A DNA stretch of 58,224 nt from Companilactobacillus zhongbaensis (GTDB lineage: Bacteria; Bacillota; Bacilli; Lactobacillales; Lactobacillaceae), in NCBI RefSeq assembly GCF_003946515.1, contig NZ_RHOM01000016.1, positions 1-58,224 of the forward strand, read 5' to 3'. The notes beneath the pieces were generated by a model that did no database searches, had not been told where the DNA came from, and saw only the letters and a list, made by a program, of their open reading frames with translations. Below, one piece after another: positions 51,244 through 58,224 of this stretch. Each line of letters begins with the position of its first letter. Position 1 is the stretch's first letter. The position numbers and the translations under genes are program-made.

Positions 51244-52170
51244 TTAGTATCCACCAATGAAGTCTTGAGCAATGTAGATACATTTGTTTTCGGGATTGTA
51301 GTAAACACCTAACCCTAGTAAGTTGACTGATGATGACATTAAATTAGTATAGTGATTTGAAGGTCCTGTTTCTTTTCTAAAGGTATCCATTATTTGCTCA
51401 GCTAACTTTTCGGCACTACCGTTAATCATATTGACTGAACACATGTAGATGTTTTCTTCAGAGGAACCCTTTCTGTTGCTAGGAAAGGCTGTATAAGTTG
51501 ATTCTCCATTTGGACGAGTGTGTGAGAAGACGGTTGAGATCTCTTTAGCACGGACCATGGCTGTTTGGTTCATTTGGTCGTCAAGAGCTAGTGGAGCAAT
51601 TCCTTTGCTAGCACGTTCATTGTTGATCGATTGTAAAATAGCTTGTTGAACGGCTGCAGTATCGGGAACGTCTGATTGGCTTGATGTGTTGCCAGTATTA
51701 CCAGCATTATTATTAGTATTGCCTGTGTTTCCGGTATTTATATTACCAGCATTGCCGTTGTTACCGGAAGTATTAATATTATTTGCATCCACGGTATGAG
51801 TATTATTGTTAGCATCATATTCGTTGGCGCTAGTGTACCCTGGTAAGCCAAAGTTTGCGATGTAAGTAACTTTTTCTGGCAATTTATTCATGATTAATCT
51901 TGCAGCGTCAACGTATTCGTGCGTTGAAACTTGATAAAATAGTTGACCTTGGCTGTTTTTTACCAAGCGTCCTAAGGCCCATGCAGAACCGTCTGCTAGA
52001 GCACGGTTCGACATTCCTCCATAGTCTTCTCGATAAAGTGGGGCTAGACCATATCTGACAGTTCCGACATGTCCAGCTTCAGCTTGAGCAGTTTGTTGCG
52101 AGACGGCAAAAGCCCCTGTAACAGCGATGGCAATAGATGCGATCGCGGTAATAAATTTTGGTGATTTCAT
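51244..52170 (-). CDS. Secreted SLAP-CAP (SCP-like) protein
   Basis: 308 residues: signal peptide (cleavage near AQAEA), a SLAP-type module (about 35-105), an Asn/Gly/Thr linker with NTGNTGN repeats (about 115-168), and a CAP domain (about 173-300): ILQSINNERASKGIAPLALDDQMNQTAMVRAKEIS..FSHTRPNGES and NHYTNLMSS. CAP proteins in lactobacilli are secreted and of unclear function. GGGGAGG lies upstream of the start. Confidence 0.87.
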   Translation of the reverse strand: MKSPKFITAIASIAIAVTGAFAVSQQTAQAEAGHVGTVRYGLAPLYREDYGGMSNRALADGSAWALGRLVKNSQGQLFYQVSTHEYVDAARLIMNKLPEKVTYIANFGLPGYTSANEYDANNNTHTVDANNINTSGNNGNAGNINTGNTGNTNNNAGNTGNTSSQSDVPDTAAVQQAILQSINNERASKGIAPLALDDQMNQTAMVRAKEISTVFSHTRPNGESTYTAFPSNRKGSSEENIYMCSVNMINGSAEKLAEQIMDTFRKETGPSNHYTNLMSSSVNLLGLGVYYNPENKCIYIAQDFIGGY

Positions 52171-52367
52171 TTAATAATCCTCCCCAGGAAAAAATTTTAA
52201 TCAATCAATTATGATTTAAGTATAAAATCCAAAAAAATATTTATCAATAGATAATATAAATATAATTATTAATAAATGAGTAATCTCGATTTCTGAAAAC
52301 ATTAATTTTTTCCCGATTGTCGTATAATGTTAAATGAATATACTTATCAAAAAATACGGAGGCATTT

Positions 52368-54899
52368 ATGGCACAAATTACACGTTTTTTGGAAACTTTT
52401 GAACCTTCACATTACGATGTTTACATCGATGTAAATCGTGGCACGAAAGAGATCAGTGGTAAATCTACTATCACTGGTGTGGCACATACTAAACCAGTTT
52501 ATATCCATCAAAAAAACATGGATATCGAGTCTGTGACAGTCAACGATTCTGATGTTGCCTTCACAGTCGATAACAAGACTGAATCGATAAAAATCGAAGT
52601 GCCTGAAATGGGCGAGATGACTTTAGCCATCACTTATAAAGCACCTTTGACTGATTCAATGATGGGAATTTATCCTTCATATTATGAAGTTAATGGTGAA
52701 AAGAAAGAATTAGTGGGTACACAATTTGAAACTACTTTTGCACGTCAAGCTTTCCCATGTGTTGACGAACCCGCTGCTAAAGCTAAATTTGACTTGGCTA
52801 TTAAGTTTGATGAAAAACCAGGCGAAACGATCTTAGCTAATATGCCTGAGGTCCGTGAAGAAAACGGCGTGCACTATTTTGATACGACCGTTAGAATGTC
52901 GACTTACTTGATCGCTTTTGCTTTCGGTGACTTGCAAGGTAAAGAAACTACGACTAAGAGTGGCGTTAAAGTCGGTGTCTTCTCAACCAAAGCTCACCAA
53001 CCTAAAGAACTCGATTTCGCGTTAGACATTGCTAAACGTTCGATCGAATTTTTCGAAGACTTTTATCAAACACCTTATCCACTACCACATTCTTGGCAAT
53101 TAGCACTGCCTGATTTTTCAGCGGGTGCCATGGAGAACTGGGGTCTAGTAACTTATCGTGAAGCATACTTGTTGATCGATCCAGACAACACTGCTTTAGA
53201 TACGAAGCAATTAGTTGCGACAGTTATTTCTCACGAATTGGCTCACCAATGGTTCGGTGATCTAGTAACGATGAACTGGTGGGACGATCTCTGGTTGAAC
53301 GAAAGTTTTGCCAACATGATGGAATACGTCGCTATCGATGCCATCGAACCTGACTGGAACGTTTGGGAATTGTTCCAAACAACGGACGTCCCAGCTGCCT
53401 TGCAACGTGATGCTACTGACGGTGTACAATCAGTCCACGTTAACGTTGAAAATCCAGCCGAGATCGATTCGATTTTTGACTCAGCCATCGTTTACGCCAA
53501 GGGTGCTAGAATGCTCGTTATGATGAGAGCACTCGTTGGTGACAAAGCTCTTCGCGAAGGTTTAAAAAATTATTTTGCGGCTCACAAATACAATAACGCC
53601 AAAGGTGCTGACTTGTGGAATGCCGTAGGTGATGCTGCTGGTATGGACGTTGCTTCGATCATGAACACTTGGTTAGAACAACCAGGATATCCGATCGTTA
53701 ATGCAAAGATCGTTGATGGCAAGTTGACCTTGTCGCAGCAACAATTCTTTATCGGTGAAGGTAAAGATTCAGGCCGTTCATGGAAGATCCCATTGAACAG
53801 TAACTACGATGTAGCTCCAACCATTTTTGGTGACAAAGAGATCACCTTAGGCGATTACGAAACATTGCGCAAAGAAAATGGCAAGCCATTCCGTCTTAAT
53901 GTTGGAAACAACTCACACTTCATCGTTAAATACGATGATACTTTGATGAAAGACATCTTGGACAATTTGGATGATGTCGATGCGATCTCACAAATGGCCA
54001 TCTTACAAGACTTGCGTCTCTTAGCCGAAGCTCGTCAAATTTCTTACGCCGAAGTCGTTCCATACTTGAAGCATTTCAGCGACAATCAATCAACAGTAGT
54101 AAACTCAGCCGTTTACCGTATTGCTTACAATTTGCGTAAGTTCATCGCACCAAATACTGATGAAGAAAAAGCTTTGAAGAAGTTGTACGGTCAATTGAGC
54201 GAAAAGCAATATGCACGTTTAGACTGGGCTCCAAAAGCTGGCGAATCGATCGATGACCAACTAACACGGCCAACGATCTTGAATGCTGCTTTATATGCTG
54301 AAAATTCCAGTGCCATGGCTAAAGCTCACAAGTTGTTCGAAGAAAATAAAAACAATCTTGATGCCTTATCAGCCGACGTTCGGATTTTTGTCTTGAGAAA
54401 TGAAGTCAAAAATTACGGAAGCCAAGAATTAGTCGACAGCTTGTTGAACGAATACAAGACTACGACTGATCCAAGTTACAAGTCCGACTTGAACGTAGCC
54501 ATCACCAGCACCAAGGATTCAGAAATGATTAAGAAATTGATCGGTGAATTTGAAAATGCTCAAACGATCAAGCCACAAGACTTACGTGCTTGGTTCCGTG
54601 GAGTCTTAGACAATCCAGTCGGCGAACAAGCCGCTTGGGATTGGATCAGAAACGATTGGGACTGGCTAGAAGCAACAGTCGGTGGCGACATGGAATTCGC
54701 AACCTTTATCACCGTCATCACAAGCATCTTCAGAACTCCAGAAAGACTCAAAGAATTCAAAGAATTCTTCGAACCAAAGATCAACACACCAGGCTTAACA
54801 CGTGAGATCACGATGGACATGAGTATCATCGAAACTCGCGTTGAGTTGATCGAAGATGAGAAGAAAGCTGTGAATGAAGCTATTAATGCTGCACTATAA
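52368..54899 (+). CDS. pepN: Aminopeptidase N, M1 family
   Basis: 843 residues, the usual length for lactic acid bacteria PepN. GAMENWG (substrate-binding) and HELAHQWFGDLVT with zinc ligands His289, His293 and catalytic Glu290, then LNESFANMMEY with the third ligand Glu. Cytosolic zinc aminopeptidase that releases N-terminal residues from peptides during growth on protein. Monocistronic; GGAGGC precedes the ATG. Confidence 0.95.
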   Translation: MAQITRFLETFEPSHYDVYIDVNRGTKEISGKSTITGVAHTKPVYIHQKNMDIESVTVNDSDVAFTVDNKTESIKIEVPEMGEMTLAITYKAPLTDSMMGIYPSYYEVNGEKKELVGTQFETTFARQAFPCVDEPAAKAKFDLAIKFDEKPGETILANMPEVREENGVHYFDTTVRMSTYLIAFAFGDLQGKETTTKSGVKVGVFSTKAHQPKELDFALDIAKRSIEFFEDFYQTPYPLPHSWQLALPDFSAGAMENWGLVTYREAYLLIDPDNTALDTKQLVATVISHELAHQWFGDLVTMNWWDDLWLNESFANMMEYVAIDAIEPDWNVWELFQTTDVPAALQRDATDGVQSVHVNVENPAEIDSIFDSAIVYAKGARMLVMMRALVGDKALREGLKNYFAAHKYNNAKGADLWNAVGDAAGMDVASIMNTWLEQPGYPIVNAKIVDGKLTLSQQQFFIGEGKDSGRSWKIPLNSNYDVAPTIFGDKEITLGDYETLRKENGKPFRLNVGNNSHFIVKYDDTLMKDILDNLDDVDAISQMAILQDLRLLAEARQISYAEVVPYLKHFSDNQSTVVNSAVYRIAYNLRKFIAPNTDEEKALKKLYGQLSEKQYARLDWAPKAGESIDDQLTRPTILNAALYAENSSAMAKAHKLFEENKNNLDALSADVRIFVLRNEVKNYGSQELVDSLLNEYKTTTDPSYKSDLNVAITSTKDSEMIKKLIGEFENAQTIKPQDLRAWFRGVLDNPVGEQAAWDWIRNDWDWLEATVGGDMEFATFITVITSIFRTPERLKEFKEFFEPKINTPGLTREITMDMSIIETRVELIEDEKKAVNEAINAAL

Positions 54900-54948
54900 T
54901 ACAGAAAATAGCTATGGACTTGAGCTTGATTCCCAAAAAAGATGATAG

Positions 54949-54980
54949 AAATGTCAGACGAAAATGTCTGGCATTTTTTT
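54949..54980 (+). terminator. Rho-independent terminator
   Basis: AATGTCAGAC, loop GAAAAT, GTCTGGCATTTTTTT after pepN. Confidence 0.85.
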
Positions 54981-55102
54981 ATTTGTGCAAAATATGATTT
55001 CTCAGAATGAAAACGTGCCACTAATGTTATTAATTATATTTAACTGATACCATACCTGTATAAAGTTAACTATTAATGAATATTTTTGTGGGGGAATTTT
55101 TA

Positions 55103-55963
55103 ATGAACAATTGTACGAATTGTGGCGCACAACTAGCTCAGGGAATGAAGTTTTGTACTAAGTGTGGACAGCAAGTGGTTACTGCTGAAACACAAAATAC
55201 CGCAACAACAATGAATATGGCAATGAACAATAACCAATCAATTGCTGCCTTGAAAAAACAGTCAGTTAATTACTTTGCTTGGTTCAAACAAAGTATCTTG
55301 GATCCGACTACAGGAAAAGATGACAATCAATATTTTGGAGTTATCTCATTTTTGATTCACATGCTATTAATTTCATTTGGGATATTTCATGTCGAAAACG
55401 GCATCTTAACTCCGTTACAACAAGCAATTCATGGCAACTCTATTGCTGAATCATTTACCAATGGAATCGGCTTAACTTTCACAACCGGATTACCATTATT
55501 CTTCAAATTATTCGCTCTGATAGCATTTTTCTACATAGTTTACTTAGGAGTCGGTTTTTTCACTAAAAAGTATTTAGCCGATCCACAGATCAATTTCTTT
55601 AATTACACAAATGTACTAGCAAGATATAGCAACGTCTTAGTAATCCTAGAAGCAATTTTTGCCGGGCTAATGATTATTCTGCTGCCGGCAAACTTTACAA
55701 TGTCCAACATTAATTCGGTTATCATGGCTATGTTTTTCACTTTGGTGATCGGTGGTGCCGCATGGTCAGCAGCCTATGTTGCCTCAATCGTGCTCGATCA
55801 AGCTAAAACGAAAATCAACAAGATCTATATTGCAATGATCGCCCTAATTTCTAGTCAGTTCGTAATGTGGATCGTTGCCAAATTTATGATGGATGGATTA
55901 GCTCATAAATATGGGGATGTAATCAAGACTGTTTTAGAACAAATTACGGAACTTTTTGGATAA
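55103..55963 (+). CDS. Zinc-ribbon multi-pass membrane protein
   Basis: 286 residues. N-terminal zinc ribbon with Cys4, Cys7, Cys18 and Cys21, a linker, then five membrane segments between about 95 and 275 (FGVISFLIHMLLISFGIF, LFALIAFFYIVYLGVGFF, VILEAIFAGLMIILL and so on). It resembles the zinc-ribbon/DUF6574 or YIP1-like proteins of Firmicutes; role unknown. GTGGGGG lies upstream of the ATG at 55103. First gene of a three-gene operon with a GDSL lipoprotein and a TcaA-like protein. Confidence 0.8.
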   Translation: MNNCTNCGAQLAQGMKFCTKCGQQVVTAETQNTATTMNMAMNNNQSIAALKKQSVNYFAWFKQSILDPTTGKDDNQYFGVISFLIHMLLISFGIFHVENGILTPLQQAIHGNSIAESFTNGIGLTFTTGLPLFFKLFALIAFFYIVYLGVGFFTKKYLADPQINFFNYTNVLARYSNVLVILEAIFAGLMIILLPANFTMSNINSVIMAMFFTLVIGGAAWSAAYVASIVLDQAKTKINKIYIAMIALISSQFVMWIVAKFMMDGLAHKYGDVIKTVLEQITELFG

Positions 55964-55966
55964 ATC

Positions 55967-56761
55967 ATGAAATTAAGGATGATAACCGGATTATTGATGT
56001 TGCTTGTGATTACCGGGTGCAACAATCAACAGGCTACTGCGAAAAATTCAACTAAACCTGTAGAAAAAACGGAAATCAAAAAGAGCAAACCAAAATCCAA
56101 GACAAAACCTAAAGTAAGTTCGATTTTAGATAATCTAAAATCTTCACCAGAAAAGCAACTTCAATATTATGCACTAGGGGATTCGCTGTCAGTCGGATTA
56201 TTTTCCGATAGTCAAGCGACAAGATTTTCAACATTATTCGCCAAGTCACTAGAAAGTAAAACGGGAAAACCGGTCATCGAGTCTAATGCTAGTTCTGTGG
56301 GAAAAACGGTGACAAATTTTGGCGTTCATCATATTCAAGATGTCGTCGCCAAACAGCCGGATATCATAACAGTTGAATTTGGGACTAACGATGCAGCATA
56401 CGGTGTCGATCCAACGAATGTGAATAACTTTGTGACTAACTTGAATACTGTGATCGCACAGTTGAAAAGTCAGACAAAAGCACAAATCATTTTGATGACT
56501 AGTTGGTCATCTAGTAACGGTAAGTACATCAGAAACGATCAACTATACGATCAAAAAATCAAAGAGATTGGGAACAAATATCAAGTGCCAGTGGTTGATC
56601 TATCAACGATTTGGACGAACAATCCAACTGTTACTAAAAATGACTATGGCGTTAGCAATGTATACAACATACAAAAAGACGAGTTTCATCCCAATCAACA
56701 AGGACATCAAGCAATTGCCGACCTGTTGATAAAAACTGTGGAAGAAACTAAAACCAATTAG
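55967..56761 (+). CDS. SGNH/GDSL-hydrolase lipoprotein
   Basis: 264 residues. Lipobox ITGC (Cys18), a Lys-rich linker to about 60, then an SGNH hydrolase: YYALGDSLSVG with nucleophile Ser73, VEFGTNDAAYG (block III Asn), and KDEFHPNQQGHQAIAD with the catalytic Asp-x-x-His. Surface-anchored lipase or esterase acting on a lipid or wall ester. It starts three bases after the previous gene stops, so it is co-transcribed. No site for a long signal; the ATG is the first in frame. Confidence 0.87.
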   Translation: MKLRMITGLLMLLVITGCNNQQATAKNSTKPVEKTEIKKSKPKSKTKPKVSSILDNLKSSPEKQLQYYALGDSLSVGLFSDSQATRFSTLFAKSLESKTGKPVIESNASSVGKTVTNFGVHHIQDVVAKQPDIITVEFGTNDAAYGVDPTNVNNFVTNLNTVIAQLKSQTKAQIILMTSWSSSNGKYIRNDQLYDQKIKEIGNKYQVPVVDLSTIWTNNPTVTKNDYGVSNVYNIQKDEFHPNQQGHQAIADLLIKTVEETKTN

Positions 56762-56770
56762 GGGGATGTT

Positions 56771-58030
56771 ATGGGATCAACGAGTTTTTGCCCAAATTGT
56801 GGAAACAAAATAGTAACTGACGAAGCTTTTTGCGGAGAATGTGGATTCAATGTTAAAAAGTTTTTAGCAGAACAAGTAAAAAGTGTTACGAATGAGACTT
56901 ATCCAGAAGATATCCACACTGAAGTTAAGAGTGAATCGGTGGATGACTCGGTTTCAAAACCAGTTGGATCAAATTTGTCAGATAATCTATCGGAAACTAC
57001 ATTTGAAGATGAGAACGTTAGAAACTATCAAGAGACAACTCAAGTTTCTCAACCAGCATCGAACTATCAATCGACAGCTGATAATCAAATGTCAAAGCCA
57101 AGAAAGAAGAGCAAAAAAGCACCGATTTTGATCACAGCATTATTGTTGGCAGTAGTCATTGGTGGTGGATACTTTGTGGGAACGACCCATTACAGTCGGG
57201 CTAGCCAAGTGACCGCATTAAAGGATGAAGTAACTAGTGGCAAGACTTCGAAAATGAGAGCAGCTCTAGTTGATGCTAATGGCAAACCGTTATCCAATAG
57301 TCAAATTGATGCTTTAAAACGTCTATACTTATCCAGTCCCGATGCCACAAAGAAAATCGAACAAGAAATCGATGGTCGTAGCAAAGATATTTTCACAGTG
57401 ACCACATCTGGGAAGATTTTCGGTTTATTTGATCAGTACAAAGTCCAAGTGACACCGAAGATATTGTTCATCGATACAAATATCGAAAATCCGGCTTTTT
57501 ACCTCAATGGAAAAAGCATTGCTGCAACACATACCTCAGGTGAATATCGGATATCAGACTTGACTCCTGGAGTTTATGACCTGAGGATCAAAGGGGCAGA
57601 CGATTCTAAAACGGAACAAGTCAAGATCACACCGTTTAGAAAAGACGACACGACACAATTATTAGTCGAGAAAAAATCAGTCGATAATAGTGAAGACTAT
57701 TCTGATTCGGAAACGTCGACTGACCAAGTAAATTTTGAAGATGAGCGACCAGCAAGAACAACTCCAGCACCCGAACCAGCTAGAAGACCAACACCAAGTA
57801 CTACCAATTCAATGTACGGAACCTATCATGGAAGTCCCGACCTAACTTTAAACTCAGACGGAACATACACATTAGGAAGCAAATCGGGAACTTATTCGAT
57901 GAGCCAAAATGGTTCATCAGTTTCGATCACTTACTACCAAAATGGTGGAGGATCAATTACTGAGTCGTATGATTATGATGGCTCAGAATTGTACTCTGAT
58001 AAGTATGGTCAAGGTTGGATCAAAGAGTAA
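56771..58030 (+). CDS. TcaA-like zinc-ribbon membrane protein
   Basis: 419 residues. Zinc ribbon (Cys7, Cys10, Cys21, Cys24) in the cytosol, a long acidic linker, one membrane helix (about 116-136, ILITALLLAVVIGGGYFVG), then an extracellular TcaA/YvbJ-type part: about 150-200 and a domain with GKIFGLFDQYKVQVTPKILFIDTNIENPAFYLNGK, followed by a Pro-rich linker and a small beta domain (MYGTYHGSPDLTLNSDGTYTLGS). TcaA proteins affect glycopeptide susceptibility and envelope stress in staphylococci. Eight bases after the GDSL gene; GGGGG precedes the ATG. Confidence 0.82.
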   Translation: MGSTSFCPNCGNKIVTDEAFCGECGFNVKKFLAEQVKSVTNETYPEDIHTEVKSESVDDSVSKPVGSNLSDNLSETTFEDENVRNYQETTQVSQPASNYQSTADNQMSKPRKKSKKAPILITALLLAVVIGGGYFVGTTHYSRASQVTALKDEVTSGKTSKMRAALVDANGKPLSNSQIDALKRLYLSSPDATKKIEQEIDGRSKDIFTVTTSGKIFGLFDQYKVQVTPKILFIDTNIENPAFYLNGKSIAATHTSGEYRISDLTPGVYDLRIKGADDSKTEQVKITPFRKDDTTQLLVEKKSVDNSEDYSDSETSTDQVNFEDERPARTTPAPEPARRPTPSTTNSMYGTYHGSPDLTLNSDGTYTLGSKSGTYSMSQNGSSVSITYYQNGGGSITESYDYDGSELYSDKYGQGWIKE

Positions 58031-58083
58031 AAATATTGGTGATATTTTTGAAAACACAAAAAAGACGATACCGCATTTTGCGC

Positions 58084-58224
58084 TGGTCCCTGTCAAGTTG
58101 ACATTTGAAATAATATAAAAATTGAATACTTCTTAAATGGCCATTCTCCTGTATTCCGCAGGGGTATGGCCATTTATTGTTTCTGATCTATCTACATGAT
58201 TAAAATAGTAGATCCCTTCTTTGA
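58084..58224 (-). mobile_element. End of an IS3-family insertion sequence
   Basis: TGGTCCCTGTCAAGTTGACA at 58084-58103 looks like an IS3 (IS150-group) terminal repeat next to the transposase 3' end. The rest of the element lies beyond the window. The hairpin GGCCATACCCCTGCGG... inside the transposase end is part of it. Confidence 0.6.
58133..58224 (-). CDS. IS3-family transposase, C-terminal fragment (partial)
   Basis: On the minus strand the frame reads KEGIYYFNHVDRSETINGHTPAEYRRMAI then stop; the end xxYYxNxxR...G.TPxEYR is the hallmark of IS3-family OrfB integrases. The gene runs off the right end of the window. It lies directly downstream of the TcaA-like operon. Confidence 0.82.
   Translation of the reverse strand, partial: KEGIYYFNHVDRSETINGHTPAEYRRMAI

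Overview
The window looks like chromosome of a low-GC, Gram-positive lactic acid bacterium of the Lactobacillaceae (Companilactobacillus-like or Lactobacillus-like; genus inferred, not proven). The reasons are strong GGAGG ribosome sites, DUF4767-type lipoproteins, SLAP surface modules, a TPP-riboswitch thiW-thiM-thiE operon, a lactobacillus-type cinnamoyl esterase, PepN, and many small stand-alone oxidoreductase and acetyltransferase genes. No tRNA, rRNA, prophage or CRISPR array was recognised.

Layout. 0-4 kb: three tandem paralogous lipoproteins with an antisense hypothetical gene. 4-8.5 kb: aldo/keto reductase (AKR), an orphan DarG/TARG1-like macrodomain, the thiamine-salvage operon behind a TPP riboswitch, and a small SLAP protein. 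8.5-12.5 kb: second AKR, a 51-bp tandem repeat, a TetR gene divergent from a pair of sirtuin-like genes (a stripped paralogue plus a SirTM-type enzyme). 12.5-15.7 kb: three GNAT acetyltransferases, one behind a candidate uORF/attenuator leader, and an AKR broken by TGG to TGA. 15.8-17.6 kb: a truncated secreted metalloprotease colliding with a membrane-anchored protein. 17.7-28.9 kb: a chain of regulator/oxidoreductase modules (TetR-QOR, LysR-AKR, PadR-DUF1048, LysR-acetyltransferase-SDR-AKR), an amino-acid permease and a cinnamoyl esterase. 29-37 kb: MscS, GNAT, nitroreductases with a TetR gene, a calcium-type P-ATPase, and a frameshifted GtrA gene. 37.5-48 kb: a large secreted protein, DUF2798 protein, WYL regulator/flavodoxin-fold reductase, cytochrome b5, NUDIX, GNAT, and a frameshifted LamG-cohesin-dockerin-phosphatase-SLAP surface protein. 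48.8-58 kb: ArsR/OYE/DJ-1 operon with duplicated operator, CAP-SLAP protein, PepN, a zinc-ribbon/GDSL/TcaA-like operon, and the end of an IS3-family element.

The most unusual signal is not a gene. Nine intergenic copies of two related structured repeat families occur: family 1 at about 3.7, 21.1, 23.2, 27.7 and 37.1 kb; family 2 at about 29.0, 29.2, 36.0 and 43.4 kb. Each has long near-perfect inverted-repeat stems whose sequence differs between copies while base pairing is kept, and loops or flanks that are conserved. The DNA around each copy is strongly G+T-skewed on one strand, and the skewed strand flips with the orientation of the repeat, whichever way the neighbouring genes run. This couples a repeat to a strand-asymmetric base composition and is the best candidate here for an undescribed system.

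Much of the gene content fits a redox, electrophile and NAD(P)/ADP-ribose theme. Several single-base lesions (AKR nonsense, GtrA and surface-protein frameshifts) may be real decay, switching or sequencing error, and cannot be told apart from sequence alone.
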